Positions 15,834-24,842 of a stretch of DNA of 48,087 bases are shown here, one piece after another. Under the pieces are notes generated by a model that was not told the origin of the DNA, searched no databases, and saw only the letters and a list, made by a program, of their open reading frames with translations. Made by a program: the position numbers and the translations under genes. This DNA comes from Haloferax massiliensis (GTDB taxonomy: Archaea; Halobacteriota; Halobacteria; Halobacteriales; Haloferacaceae): assembly GCF_001368915.1 (NCBI RefSeq), contig NZ_CSTE01000001.1:87546-135632 (forward strand). Reading direction: 5' to 3'. The first letter of the stretch is position 1. The number at the start of each line of letters is the position of its first letter.

Positions 15834-17090
15834 TCACGCGCCGGCGAGGCGAGCGAGCGTCCCCGCGAGAACCGTCGCCGCGGTCGCACAGTCCTCCCAA
15901 TCGGTCCATTCGCGGGGGTTGTGCGAGAGGCCGTCCGCCGACGGAGCGAACAGGAGCACGGCATCGGTGACGTCGGCAACATTTGCAGTATCGTGCATCG
16001 CCGCGGAGTGCATCCGTTTCGCGTCGATATCCTCGGCCGCGGCGGCGTCGAGGGCGGCGGCGACGCAGTCGTCGGCCATCTGGCTGGGGCGCTGGTCGCG
16101 GTAGCGGTCGAAGTTCGTCTCGACCGGGTGGGCGGCTTCGAGCTCGTCGAGGGCGGCGGCGGCCCGCTCGGCGATGGCGTCCATCGCGCGGTAGTCCACG
16201 TCGCGGATGTCCATCTGCAGGGCGACCTCCCCGGGGACGATGTTGCGGGCGTTCGGGGCCACGTCGAACTGGCCGACGGTCCCCACGGCGGTCGAACTCC
16301 GATTCTGCGCCACGTCGTCGGCCGCGGCTCGAAACGCCACGACGAACTCGCTCGCGGCGACCAGCGCGTCGCGGCGCTCGTCCATCGGCGTCGCGCCCGC
16401 GTGGTCGGCCTCGCCGACGATGTCGGCCGCGCAGGTCGTGATGCCGGTGATGGCGTCGACGACGCCGACCGACGCGCCCGCGGACTCCAGCACCGTCCCC
16501 TGTTCGATGTGGAGTTCGGCCCACGCGTCCCACGCCGCGGCGTCGACGGTGTCGGTCCCGCGGAAGTCGATAGCGTCGAGATGGGCTTCGAGGGTCGTGC
16601 CGTCGGCGTCGCGGAACGCGAGCGCGTCGGCGGCGTCGCGCGTCCCCGTCGCCACCGACGACCCGAGCAGGCCGTGGGAGAAGCGCGCGCCCTCCTCCTC
16701 GGTGAACGAGACGACGTCGATGGGGCGGTCGAGCGCGAGGTCCGCTTGCCGTTCTTGGAGCGACCGGACCGCTTCGAGCGCCGCGTAGACGCCGAGCGGG
16801 CCGTCGAAGATACCGCCCTCGGGGACCGAGTCGAGGTGACTGCCGGCGGCGACGGGGGCCGCGTCGGGGTCGGCCCCCTCGGGAACCCACCGGCCGGCGA
16901 CGTTGCCCACGGCGTCGACGCGGACCGAGAGGCCGGCGTCGCGCAGTCGCTCGACGAAGTATTCGCGGGCGCGGCGGTCGGCGTCGCTCCCGGTCAGGAC
17001 GGTGCGGCCGCGTCCCGCCGGCACGTCGATGTCGCCGAAGCGGGCGTTCGCTTCGATGTCCTCGCGGAGTCGTTGCTGGGAGGCCTGCAT
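15834..17090 (-). CDS. M20-family amidohydrolase: N-carbamoyl-L-amino acid hydrolase / allantoate amidohydrolase type
   Basis: A 418-residue dimetal hydrolase that would remove a carbamoyl (ureido) group from N-carbamoyl amino acids or a related ureide. The family motifs are all present: AGSHLDSVPEGGIFDGPLG (metal His and bridging Asp), FTEEEGARF (Glu-Glu), LHIEQGTVLE, ADHAGATPMDERRDAL for the dimerisation/substrate lid, and the C-terminal metal His region MHSAAMHDTANVADV. Length matches the family norm of 400-420. It follows the AbgA-like hydrolase on the same strand after 129 bp. The choice between carbamoylase, allantoate and ureidoglycolate activity cannot be made from sequence alone. No hydantoinase or allantoinase gene lies nearby, which argues weakly for pre-formed ureido compounds taken up from outside. 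Confidence 0.85.
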   Translation of the reverse strand: MQASQQRLREDIEANARFGDIDVPAGRGRTVLTGSDADRRAREYFVERLRDAGLSVRVDAVGNVAGRWVPEGADPDAAPVAAGSHLDSVPEGGIFDGPLGVYAALEAVRSLQERQADLALDRPIDVVSFTEEEGARFSHGLLGSSVATGTRDAADALAFRDADGTTLEAHLDAIDFRGTDTVDAAAWDAWAELHIEQGTVLESAGASVGVVDAITGITTCAADIVGEADHAGATPMDERRDALVAASEFVVAFRAAADDVAQNRSSTAVGTVGQFDVAPNARNIVPGEVALQMDIRDVDYRAMDAIAERAAAALDELEAAHPVETNFDRYRDQRPSQMADDCVAAALDAAAAEDIDAKRMHSAAMHDTANVADVTDAVLLFAPSADGLSHNPREWTDWEDCATAATVLAGTLARLAGA

Positions 17091-17219
17091 ATGCGGCTCA
17101 ACTCACAAACGGCGTCTATTAATTGTGCGTGTTCGTGGCAGGTTCTACGGGGTACTGGCGGCGACAGCGGGCGAGACGCGCGGCTGGTCGGGGTCGAACA
17201 GCCGGGTCGAGTCGCCGCG

Positions 17220-18482
17220 TTAGAGCGTTCGAATCGTCCGACACACAACGTCGACGCCGATGTCGAGGGCGTCCTCGTCGATGTCGAACCGCGAGGTGTG
17301 GTGGCCGAACTCGTTGCTCGCGCCGATGCCGACGTAGGTCGCCTTCCCGCCGTGTTCCTGCACGCGCCGGATGAGGTAGGAGGCGTCTTCGCTGCCGCCG
17401 ATGTCGAGTCGCGGGACCGTCTCGGTCACGTCGTCGAGGTCGGCCGCCGACGCGAGGACGGCCTCTATCATCTCGTCGTCGGCCGTGAACGTCGCCGTCT
17501 TCCCGTACAGCCCCGTCTCGACGGACACGTCGTGCATGCCCGCGGCGTGGTCGAGCACGCGCCGGGCCTTGTCGAGCATGTACTCGTTCAACTCGGCGGT
17601 CCCGCCGCGAACCTCGACGCGGAGGCGCGCCTCCTCGGCGATGATGTTCTGGGGGTTGGGCGACTCGAACTTCCCGACGTTGATGCGGGTCGCGCCGTCG
17701 GCGTGGCGCGGAATCCCGTAGAGGTTCTGGACCGCGGCGGTCGCCGCGTGCAGCGCGTTGCGCCCCTCGTTGGGCGCGTTGCCCGCGTGGCTCGGCGCGC
17801 CCTCGAAGGTCACGTCGAGCTTCGCGTTCGAAAGCGGGTTCTCGTAGGCGGCGATGACGGTCCCCGTGGGGTTGCCGAGGCCGAGGTGGAGCGCGAGGAA
17901 GTAGTCGATGTCGGAAAGCAGGTCGGTCTCGCTCATCGGCTTGCCGCCGCGCCCGCCCTCTTCCGCGGGCTGGAAGAACAGCCGGAGCGTGCCGTCGAAC
18001 CCGCCGTCGTCGTCGATGTCGCGGGCGATGCCGAGGCCGATGGCGGTGTGGCCGTCGTGGCCGCACGCGTGCATCTCGTTGGGGTGCGTGCTCGCGAAGC
18101 CGACCTTCGCGGGGCGGTGTGCCTCGTCGCTCGACTCGGTGCGTTCGAGGGCGTCCATGTCGACGCGGACGCCGACGGTCGGCCCGTCGCCGAACCGCTT
18201 CTCGGCGACGAGACCCGTGACGCCGTCCATCCGGTCGAGGTAGGCCTCGGGTGCGCCTTCTTCGCGTGCTCGTTCGACTGCGGCCGCGACCGCGTCGTCG
18301 TCGGGGACTCCGAGGCGCTCGTCTTCGGCGACGGCGTCGGAACCGAGGTGGAGCGTGAACTCGCGCTCGTCGAGCGCGGCGGCGATGAGTGCGGTCGTGC
18401 GGAACTCCTTCCACCCGGACTCCGGATGGGCGTGAAGGTCCTGTCGTAACTCTCGCAGGGAGAGCGTGCTGGCGTACGCCAT
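17220..18482 (-). CDS. M20D amidohydrolase (AbgA / N-acyl-amino acid hydrolase type)
   Basis: A 420-residue metallopeptidase-fold hydrolase. The zinc-site motifs are HAHPESGWKEF, VRVDMDAL, MHACGHDGHTAIGLG, FFQPAEEGGRGGKPM and APSHAGNAPNEGRNAL; the lid domain lies in the middle and a C-terminal GHHTSRFDIDEDAL segment supplies the last ligand. The pattern MHACGHDGHT and the position of the extra insert are closest to AbgA/AbgB, which cleave p-aminobenzoyl-glutamate; other members cleave N-acyl amino acids. It is divergent from the second Opp-type porter, with 185 bp holding both promoters and a shared inverted repeat. A TATA-like CAGTTTAACGG lies about 30 bp upstream, indicating a leaderless mRNA. 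It probably hydrolyses the porter's cargo. Confidence 0.87.
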   Translation of the reverse strand: MAYASTLSLRELRQDLHAHPESGWKEFRTTALIAAALDEREFTLHLGSDAVAEDERLGVPDDDAVAAAVERAREEGAPEAYLDRMDGVTGLVAEKRFGDGPTVGVRVDMDALERTESSDEAHRPAKVGFASTHPNEMHACGHDGHTAIGLGIARDIDDDGGFDGTLRLFFQPAEEGGRGGKPMSETDLLSDIDYFLALHLGLGNPTGTVIAAYENPLSNAKLDVTFEGAPSHAGNAPNEGRNALHAATAAVQNLYGIPRHADGATRINVGKFESPNPQNIIAEEARLRVEVRGGTAELNEYMLDKARRVLDHAAGMHDVSVETGLYGKTATFTADDEMIEAVLASAADLDDVTETVPRLDIGGSEDASYLIRRVQEHGGKATYVGIGASNEFGHHTSRFDIDEDALDIGVDVVCRTIRTL

Positions 18483-18564
18483 GCCCCCGACATTGCAACC
18501 ACCCCGTTAAACTGTTTGGGAAGCGGTAGCACAACGAACTCGACCGGACCATAGTGAGAAATAG

Positions 18565-18588
18565 TGCCAAGATTGTGAGAGTTTGGCA
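18565..18588. promoter_or_regulatory. Candidate operator between divergent M20D and ABC promoters
   Basis: TGCCAA (18565-18570) and TTGGCA (18583-18588) form an inverted repeat with a 12-bp spacer, ending 4 bp before the plus-strand TATA box. This is where an archaeal activator or a BRE-blocking repressor would bind. The IclR protein encoded at 14404-15222 is the likely ligand; this is inferred. Confidence 0.5.
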
Positions 18589-18592
18589 AAGA

Positions 18593-18600
18593 TATAAATA
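18593..18600 (+). promoter_or_regulatory. TATA box of the second Opp/Dpp-type operon
   Basis: TATAAATA, a near-ideal archaeal TATA box. It predicts a transcript start near 18625 and a leader of about 43 nt before the ATG at 18668. Confidence 0.65.
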
Positions 18601-18667
18601 ACGGTGTTTCATGAGCTAAGGTATCACGCGTACCGCTACAAGGGTGTGTACGTAGCTCCAGAAAACA

Positions 18668-20419
18668 ATGGCAGACGACAACATTACCGAGGTAAACATG
18701 GACAGACGGCAATTTATCGCGGCCGCGAGTGCGGTCGGCGCGACGGCGTTCGCGGGCTGCACCGGCGGTGACTCCGGTGGCTCCGGTGGCTCCGACGGGA
18801 CCGAAACGAGCGGTGGAAGCACCGAGAGCAGTTCGTCGGGCGACTCGGGGGAGACCGTCCGCGTCAACGTCGCGCTCGCCGCGGAGCCGTGGAACTTCGA
18901 CCCCGCGCTCTGGACGGACACCGCGACCAGCACCATCGGCGGCCTCATCTACGACGAGGTCATCGAGCTGACGCCCGACTCCGAACTCCAGCCCGGACTC
19001 GTGACCGAGGTTCCCGACCCCGTCGACGGCGGGACCGCGTTCGAGTACACGCTCCGCGAGGGTATCACGTTCCACAACGGCGACGAGGTGACCGTCGAGG
19101 ACTTCAAGTACTCCGTCGACTGGATTCTCAACCCCGACAACAACTCGCCGGTCAAGAGTCGCCTCCCGTTCGTCGAGGACACCGAAATCGTCAGCGACCG
19201 GACGCTCCGGCTCAACCTCTCCCAGCCGTTCGGGACGCTCAACTGGTGGCTCACGCGCGGGCTCGAAGGCATCGTCCCCGAGGGCTCCCGCGGCGACACC
19301 GCGGAGGGCAAAGGTCCGAGCGGCCTCGCGACCGACCTCACGCAGGACCCCTCCGGCGCGGGCACCGGCGCGTTCAAATTCGTCGAGTGGAAAAGCGGCA
19401 GTCACGTCCTCCTCGAAAAGAACGAGGACTACTGGAAGGACGGCGCGCCCGCCGTCGACGAGTTCAGGTTCGACTTCATCGGCGAAGACTCCACGCGCCT
19501 CGCGAACCTCCGTTCGGGCCAACTCGACCTGACCGACAAGGTCCCCCCGAAGGACTTCGAGAGCCTCAGCGGCCAGCCGGACATCACGACCGAGTCCGTC
19601 CCCGGCAACTTCACGCAGGTGCTGTACGTGAACCTGATGGAATCCGAGGGGAACCCGATGAGCAACCGGCACAACCGCCGCGCGGTGCTGTTCGGCATCG
19701 ACCGCGAGGAGATTCTCGACGAGGTGTTCTACGGGCAGGGTGCGGTCCAGAAGGGACCGTGGTACCCTGAAAGCGACTGGACCTCGCCGAAGCTCAAGGA
19801 GATGCAGATGTACGACCCCGAGAAGGCCAAGAAAGAACTCGAACTCGCGGGCAACCCCGACGGCTTCGAGATGGACATCATCGCCACCAAGGGGTCGTGG
19901 TTCAAAGACGAGGCCGTCGTCATCCAGAACCAGCTGTCGAAAATCGGCATCGAGGCCAGCGTCACCGCCGTCGACAAGTCCACGCTCCTCAATCAGGTGT
20001 ACAGCACCGATTCGTGGCACGCCGCGATGGAGGACTGGGCGCAGTCGATTCCGGTCGCCACGTCGTGGCTCGACGCCGGCTACGCCGACAACAACCACAA
20101 CCACAACAACTGGCACCACCCGTCCGAGGACCTCGAAGACATCTACGCGCCGAGCGGCCCCGACGCGCCCGAAGACGTCGAGGGCGACTTCTCGAACGGC
20201 CACGAGTGGTACGTCTCGAAGCTCCGCGAGGCGCAGGCGTCGACGGACGAACAGGAACAGAAGGAAATCGTCTGGGAACTGGAGGAGTACCTCGTCGAAC
20301 ACGGCATCCAGATCGACATCGCCTACGTGAACAAACTCGAAGCGTGGCGCAACGCCGTCAACGACTACGAGGTGGGCACGTTCCAAGACAACTACCGCTT
20401 CGTCTCGAAGGGTGAGTGA
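18668..20419 (+). CDS. ABC transporter solute-binding lipoprotein, family 5
   Basis: A 583-residue Tat lipoprotein. Arg13-Arg14 in MDRRQFIAAASAVGATAFAGC and the lipobox Cys31 mark export and lipid anchoring, and a Gly/Ser/Thr-rich linker follows to about residue 55. The SBP_bac_5 fold shows EPWNFDPALWTD, LREGITFHNGDEVTVEDFKYS and VRSxFGIDREEI-like segments (RRAVLFGIDREEILDEVFYG). An internal ATG at residue 11 would still retain the Tat motif. It is the first gene of the dpp-like operon and divergent from the AbgA-like hydrolase, suggesting peptides, N-acyl or ureido amino acids as cargo. Family 5 proteins also bind sugars and nickel, so this rests on the neighbours. Confidence 0.9.
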   Translation: MADDNITEVNMDRRQFIAAASAVGATAFAGCTGGDSGGSGGSDGTETSGGSTESSSSGDSGETVRVNVALAAEPWNFDPALWTDTATSTIGGLIYDEVIELTPDSELQPGLVTEVPDPVDGGTAFEYTLREGITFHNGDEVTVEDFKYSVDWILNPDNNSPVKSRLPFVEDTEIVSDRTLRLNLSQPFGTLNWWLTRGLEGIVPEGSRGDTAEGKGPSGLATDLTQDPSGAGTGAFKFVEWKSGSHVLLEKNEDYWKDGAPAVDEFRFDFIGEDSTRLANLRSGQLDLTDKVPPKDFESLSGQPDITTESVPGNFTQVLYVNLMESEGNPMSNRHNRRAVLFGIDREEILDEVFYGQGAVQKGPWYPESDWTSPKLKEMQMYDPEKAKKELELAGNPDGFEMDIIATKGSWFKDEAVVIQNQLSKIGIEASVTAVDKSTLLNQVYSTDSWHAAMEDWAQSIPVATSWLDAGYADNNHNHNNWHHPSEDLEDIYAPSGPDAPEDVEGDFSNGHEWYVSKLREAQASTDEQEQKEIVWELEEYLVEHGIQIDIAYVNKLEAWRNAVNDYEVGTFQDNYRFVSKGE

Positions 20420-20473
20420 GGAGCCGATGCACACGCGTTCGCGTCGGACTCGTCGACCGCCGGCGGCGACCGA

Positions 20474-20481
20474 GGAGGTGA
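20474..20481 (+). promoter_or_regulatory. Strong Shine-Dalgarno site for the DppB-like gene
   Basis: GGAGGTGA lies 7 nt before GTG at 20489. It is 13 nt from the alternative ATG at 20495, so it favours the GTG start. Such a perfect site is notable because many genes here appear leaderless. Confidence 0.6.
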
Positions 20482-20488
20482 CTCAGCC

Positions 20489-21454
20489 GTGAGCATGTCC
20501 CGGTTCGTCCTCAAGCGCCTGCTGTTGAGCATTCCCGTCCTCCTCGGGGTGAGCGTCGTCGTCTTCGCACTCGTTCACCTCGCGCCGGGCGGGCCGGTCC
20601 GGGTGATGCTCGGCCCGCTCAGCAACGAAGAGCTCGTCAGACAGATTCGCCTGGAGATGGGGCTCAACCGCCCGCTGTACGTCCAGTACGGTATGTGGGT
20701 GCTGGACGCACTGCAGGGCGACTTCGGCGTGTCGTGGACGGTCCAACAGGGGACGCCCGTGACCGACATCATCGTCGAGCGCATCCCGCTGACGGTCGAG
20801 CTGTCGATTCTCAGCATGATTACGGCCGTGCTCATCGCCATCCCGGCGGGCATCATCAGCGCCGTCCGCAAGGACAAGCCCGCTGACCACGCCGCGCGCA
20901 TCGCCGCGCTGTCGGGCATCTCGATTCCCGACTTCTGGCTGGGCATCATCCTCATCATGATCTTCGCGGTGCAGTTTTCGTTCCCGTGGGCGACCGGCGG
21001 CTGGACGCCGCCGTGGGTCGACCCGGTGGCGAACCTCCAGCAGTTGTTCCTCCCGGTCATCACGCTCGGGACGGCCTACTCCGCGCTCATCGCCCGGATG
21101 ATGCGCTCGGAGATGCTGGACACGCTCAGTCAGGACTACGTCAAGACCGCCCGCGCGATGGGCATCGGCGCGCGCGAAATCGTCCTCAAGGACGCCTCGA
21201 AGAACGCGCTCATCCCCGTCGTGACGGTCATCGGCGTCGGACTCGGCCAACTCATGAACGGCGCGATTCTGACCGAGACGGTGTTCAACCTCCCCGGTAT
21301 CGGGAAGCTCCTGATACTGGCCATCGACCGTCGCGACTACCGCATCATCCAGGCGCTCATCCTGTTCATCGCGAGCGTGTTCGTCTTCGCGAACCTCGCG
21401 GTGGACGTGCTGTACGCCTACCTCGACCCCCGCATCAGACACGATGGAAACTAA
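20489..21454 (+). CDS. ABC transporter permease, DppB-like
   Basis: A 321-residue permease starting at GTG behind a GGAGGTGA site. The first helix is FVLKRLLLSIPVLLGVSVVVFALVHL with the family APGGPVRVMLG following. The external loop has YGMWVLDALQGDFGVSW, the EAA loop is YVKTARAMGIGAREIVLKDASKNALIP, and the protein ends at YLDPRIRHDGN, the family DPR terminus. Six helices are predicted. It follows the binding-protein gene by 69 bp and runs straight into the DppC-like gene (stop at 21452-21454, next ATG at 21456). Together with that subunit it forms the membrane channel. Confidence 0.92.
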   Translation: MSMSRFVLKRLLLSIPVLLGVSVVVFALVHLAPGGPVRVMLGPLSNEELVRQIRLEMGLNRPLYVQYGMWVLDALQGDFGVSWTVQQGTPVTDIIVERIPLTVELSILSMITAVLIAIPAGIISAVRKDKPADHAARIAALSGISIPDFWLGIILIMIFAVQFSFPWATGGWTPPWVDPVANLQQLFLPVITLGTAYSALIARMMRSEMLDTLSQDYVKTARAMGIGAREIVLKDASKNALIPVVTVIGVGLGQLMNGAILTETVFNLPGIGKLLILAIDRRDYRIIQALILFIASVFVFANLAVDVLYAYLDPRIRHDGN

Positions 21455-21455
21455 C

Positions 21456-22460
21456 ATGGCAACGACAGACCAGACGGACGAGGCGGTGCCGGCCGCGCAA
21501 GCCCCCGGCACGCACCACAGTCAGTTCGAGATGTTCTGGAAGGAGTTCCGCCGGAACACCCTCTCGCTCGTGGGGAGCGCGATCATCCTCACGATGCTCC
21601 TGACCGCGCTGTTCGCGCCGTTTCTCGCCCCCCACGACCCGACGACGCAGTTCGAGGCACCGGACGGCGAACACAACCCGATGCCGATGGGCACCGAGAT
21701 GCTCGTCGAGAACGACGCCGGCGAGGTCGTCGGCACGACGACGGCCTACCTCGGCACCGACCACCACGGCCGGGACATCCTCTCGCGCATCATCTACGGG
21801 TTGCGGACGCTGATGACCGTCTCGCTCGGCGTCGTCGGCTTCGCGATGGCGCTCGGCGTGACCGCCGGCGCAATCGCCGGCTACTACCGCAACACGTGGG
21901 TCGACGAGATCATCATGCGCTTCATGGACATCCTGTTTTCCTTCCCGAGTCTCATCCTCGCCATCGCGGTGCTCGGCGTCCTCGGGGTGGGAAGCACGGA
22001 GTACGGCTCGTTCACCCTCCCGAACATCGTGAAAGTCATCGCCGTCATCGGCGTCGTCTACATCCCGAGTTTCGCGCGCGTCATGCGCGGCTCAGTCCTC
22101 AAGGAGATGGAAGAGGACTACATCGACGCCGCGAAGTCCCTCGGCGCGAGCGACCGACACATCCTCGTGAAGGACATCGCCGTCAACACCCTGCCGACCG
22201 TCGTGGTCCAGGGGACGCTCTACATGGGGACGGCCGTCCTCGCCAGCGCCGCGCTGTCGTTCCTCGGGCTCGGCATCCAACCGCCGAACGCGAGCCTCGG
22301 GCTGATGCTGTCGAACGCCCGCGGCTACCTCTACAGCGGCGAGTGGTGGTACTCGGTGTTCCCCGGCCTCGTCATCGTCGTCACCATCCTCGGGTTCAAC
22401 CTGCTCGGCGACGGCCTGCGCGACGCGCTCGACCCCCGCAACGACGGAGGCGAGCGATGA
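21456..22460 (+). CDS. ABC transporter permease, DppC-like
   Basis: A 334-residue permease from ATG 21456; an ATG at 21444, which would overlap the previous gene, is also in frame and would add four residues. Helix 1 is TLSLVGSAIILTMLLTALFAPFLAPHDP. The family GTDHHGRDILSRIIYGLRTLMTVSLG block comes next. The EAA loop is YIDAAKSLGASDRHILVKDIAVNTLP, and LSFLGLGIQPPNASLGLMLS plus DGLRDALDPRN close it, all diagnostic of DppC/OppC. Between helix 1 and the GTDHHGRD block there is an acidic insert (about residues 60-90) with GEHNPMPMGTEMLVENDAGE. Stop and next start overlap as ATGA. Confidence 0.92.
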   Translation: MATTDQTDEAVPAAQAPGTHHSQFEMFWKEFRRNTLSLVGSAIILTMLLTALFAPFLAPHDPTTQFEAPDGEHNPMPMGTEMLVENDAGEVVGTTTAYLGTDHHGRDILSRIIYGLRTLMTVSLGVVGFAMALGVTAGAIAGYYRNTWVDEIIMRFMDILFSFPSLILAIAVLGVLGVGSTEYGSFTLPNIVKVIAVIGVVYIPSFARVMRGSVLKEMEEDYIDAAKSLGASDRHILVKDIAVNTLPTVVVQGTLYMGTAVLASAALSFLGLGIQPPNASLGLMLSNARGYLYSGEWWYSVFPGLVIVVTILGFNLLGDGLRDALDPRNDGGER

Positions 22461-23533
22461 GCGCCGAACCGGACGAACAGCCCGTGCTCGAAATCCGCGA
22501 CCTCGTCACGCGATTCTACACCGACGAGGGAACCGTCAAGGCCGTCGACGGCTCGTCGTTCGACCTCTACGAGGGCGAGACGCTGGGCATCGTCGGCGAG
22601 TCGGGCTCCGGCAAGTCCGTGACCGCGCTGTCGATGCTCCAACTCGTCGACTCCCCCGGTCGCATCGAGGGCGGGAGCGTCCGCTACCGCGGCGACGACC
22701 TGCTCGAAAAAAGCGAGGCCGAAATGCGGTCGATTCGGGGCAACGACATCGCGATGATGTTTCAGGACCCGATGACGAGCCTCAACCCCGTGTTCACCGT
22801 CGGCGACCAGATCAGCCGGGTCATCAAGACCCATCAGGACGTGTCGGACGCGGCGGCCCGCGAGCGGACCATCGAACTCATGGCCGACGTGGGCATCCCC
22901 GAACCGACCTCGCGCGTGGACAACTACCCCCACCAGTTCTCCGGCGGGATGCGTCAGCGCGCGCTGCTGGCGATGGCCATCTCCTGCGAACCGGACGTGC
23001 TCATCGCCGACGAGCCGACGACGGCGCTCGACGTGACCATCGAGACGCAGATATTCAACGTCCTCGACAGACTGCAGGAGAAGTACGGGATGAGCATCAT
23101 CCTCATCACGCACGACCTCGGCGTCGTCGCCGGGACCTGCGACCGCGTCGCCGTCGCCTACGGCGGCCGGGTCGTCGAGCGCGCCGGCGTGGACGACCTC
23201 TTCGAGAACCCGCGGCATCCCTACACCCGCGGCCTCATGCGGTCGATTCCGCGGCTCACCGACGACACCGACCGGCTGACGCCCGTCGAGGGCGACGTGC
23301 CGAACCTCACCGACCTGCCGTCGGGCTGTTCGTTCCATCCACGGTGTCCCCACGCGACCGCCGAGTGCGAGTCGTACGACCCCGAACTGCGGGCGGTCGA
23401 ACCCGGCCGGGAGGCGGCGTGTCTCCACGCCCGCGGCTACGACCTCTCGCCGTCGGCCATCGAGACGGAGCGCGCGGAGGCGGACGGCGGACGCCCCACG
23501 GCCCCCGCGACCGACGGAGGTGAGTCGCAATGA
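22457..23533 (+). CDS. ABC transporter ATP-binding protein, DppD-like
   Basis: A 358-residue ATPase. Walker A GESGSGKS is at about 47-54, Q-loop [10 protein letters not shown] near 105, signature FSGGMRQ, Walker [13 protein letters not shown] and switch LITHDLG. The C-terminal Cys motif [14 protein letters not shown] is present. The ATG overlaps the previous stop (ATGA) and is preceded by GGAGG at 22446-22450; a longer open frame upstream simply runs through the permease gene in another frame. Its TGA overlaps the next ATG in the same way. Compared with the ATPase at 4552-5640, this copy has fully canonical motifs. Confidence 0.93.
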   Translation: MSAEPDEQPVLEIRDLVTRFYTDEGTVKAVDGSSFDLYEGETLGIVGESGSGKSVTALSMLQLVDSPGRIEGGSVRYRGDDLLEKSEAEMRSIRGNDIAMMFQDPMTSLNPVFTVGDQISRVIKTHQDVSDAAARERTIELMADVGIPEPTSRVDNYPHQFSGGMRQRALLAMAISCEPDVLIADEPTTALDVTIETQIFNVLDRLQEKYGMSIILITHDLGVVAGTCDRVAVAYGGRVVERAGVDDLFENPRHPYTRGLMRSIPRLTDDTDRLTPVEGDVPNLTDLPSGCSFHPRCPHATAECESYDPELRAVEPGREAACLHARGYDLSPSAIETERAEADGGRPTAPATDGGESQ

Positions 23534-24636
23534 GCGACGAGCCGCTGTTGTCCGTCTCGGGGCTCCACAAGCACTTCACGCAGAACGACGGCTTCATCGA
23601 CCGCCTGCTCGGAGCCGACGAGACGGTGAAGGCCGTCAACGGCGTCAGCTTCGACATCGAGCGCGGCGAGACGCTCGGACTCGTCGGCGAGTCGGGCTCC
23701 GGCAAGTCGACGACGGCGCGGTCGGTCCTCCGACTGGACGAGCCCACGGAGGGGACGGTCAGCTACGACGGCACGGACCTGACGGCGCTGTCGGACCGGG
23801 AGATGACGGAGATGCGAAAGCGCATCCAAATCGTCTTCCAGGACCCCGCGTCGAGTCTCAACCGCCGGAAGACCGTCGGCCAGATAATCAAACAGCCGAT
23901 GGAGATTCACGGCCTCTACGAGGGCGAACGCGACGCCCGCGTGGACGAACTCATGGAGACGGTCGGCCTGCCGCCGCAGTACTCCAACCGCTACCCCCAC
24001 GAGTTCTCCGGCGGCCAGCGCCAGCGCGTCGGCATCGCCCGCGCGCTCGCTGTCGACCCCGACTTCATCGTCGCCGACGAGCCCGTCTCCGCGCTCGACG
24101 TGTCGATTCAGGCGCAGATTCTCAACCTCCTCGACGACCTGCAGGAGGAGTTCGACCTGACGCTTCTGTTCATCGCTCACGACCTCAGCGTGATTCGCCA
24201 CGTCTGCGACCGCGTCGCCGTGATGTACCTCGGCGAAATCGTCGAACTCGCGGACGCCGACGAGCTGTTCTCGAACCCCCAACACCCCTACACGCGGGCG
24301 CTGTTGGGGGCGATTCCGCAGCCGGTGCCGGAGCTCGCGCGGCAGCGACAGGTGCTCGAAGGCGAGGTCCCCTCGCCGCTCGACCCGCCGTCGGGCTGTT
24401 CGTTCAACCCGCGGTGCCCCGAGGCGACAGAAGAGTGCGCGTCGGTCGATCCGACGCTCGACGACGTGGCGGGCGCGACCGGCGGCCACAAGGCCGCCTG
24501 CATCCACGTCGACGAGTTCGAGACCGGCGCGGGCGTCCCGAGCGCCGCGCAGGACGTCGACGAGCGGTTCAGCATCGAGAACTTCGACGCCGAACCGACG
24601 CTCGTGACCGACGGCCGGGGCGACGACGACAGATGA
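23530..24636 (+). CDS. ABC transporter ATP-binding protein, DppF-like
   Basis: A 368-residue ATPase pairing with the DppD-like subunit. Walker A GESGSGKS is at about 53-60, Q-loop FQDPASSLNRRKTVGQII, signature FSGGQRQ, Walker B FIVADEPVSALDVSIQ and switch FIAHDLS. The Cys motif CSFNPRCPEATEEC is followed by an unusually long tail (to 368) ending in an Asp/Arg-rich stretch, GRGDDDR. ATGA overlaps couple it to both neighbours. A diverged copy of its last codons is found at 47575-47615 beside an insertion sequence. Confidence 0.93.
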   Translation: MSDEPLLSVSGLHKHFTQNDGFIDRLLGADETVKAVNGVSFDIERGETLGLVGESGSGKSTTARSVLRLDEPTEGTVSYDGTDLTALSDREMTEMRKRIQIVFQDPASSLNRRKTVGQIIKQPMEIHGLYEGERDARVDELMETVGLPPQYSNRYPHEFSGGQRQRVGIARALAVDPDFIVADEPVSALDVSIQAQILNLLDDLQEEFDLTLLFIAHDLSVIRHVCDRVAVMYLGEIVELADADELFSNPQHPYTRALLGAIPQPVPELARQRQVLEGEVPSPLDPPSGCSFNPRCPEATEECASVDPTLDDVAGATGGHKAACIHVDEFETGAGVPSAAQDVDERFSIENFDAEPTLVTDGRGDDDR

Positions 24637-24842
24637 ACGTCGCCGTCAAACCGATGCTTCGCATCGTCCTGACGTTCGCCATCGTGTGGTTCTACCGCGG
24701 GCTGTTGCCGCCGCTGTCGCCCGTGGCGAGCACCGTCGCGCTGGTCGTCCTCGCGGTGCCGACGTGGGTGGTCGTGAGCCGCCTGCTTTTCAACTCCGGC
24801 GGGACGCTGGCGATGATAGACGACGAGTTCGACCGCACGTAG
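24633..24842 (+). CDS. 69-aa membrane protein ending the second Opp/Dpp operon
   Basis: The ATG overlaps the DppF-like stop (ATGA), so this is the sixth gene of the operon. The product has two membrane helices, MLRIVLTFAIVWFYRG (about 8-23) and VASTVALVVLAVPTWVVVSRLLF (about 31-53), joined by a short LLPPLSP turn, with an acidic C-terminus DDEFDRT. I do not recognise the family. Tight translational coupling suggests a role linked to the porter, such as assembly or stability. A frameshifted copy of the same gene with the same dppF tail in front sits at 47575-47722, so the pairing of the two genes is older than that duplication. Confidence 0.65.
   Translation: MNVAVKPMLRIVLTFAIVWFYRGLLPPLSPVASTVALVVLAVPTWVVVSRLLFNSGGTLAMIDDEFDRT

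Noticed and set aside
15921..18449. Plus-strand open frame of 842 codons over both M20 hydrolase genes
   Set aside because: It is antisense to two enzymes with intact catalytic motifs; composition is that of a codon-position shadow.
17933..20434. Very long open frame (833 codons) antisense to the M20D gene and the second binding protein
   Set aside because: It runs opposite two well-supported genes, crosses their divergent promoter, and its product is Arg/Val/Asp repetitive with no family motif. Long antisense frames are expected in GC-rich haloarchaeal DNA.
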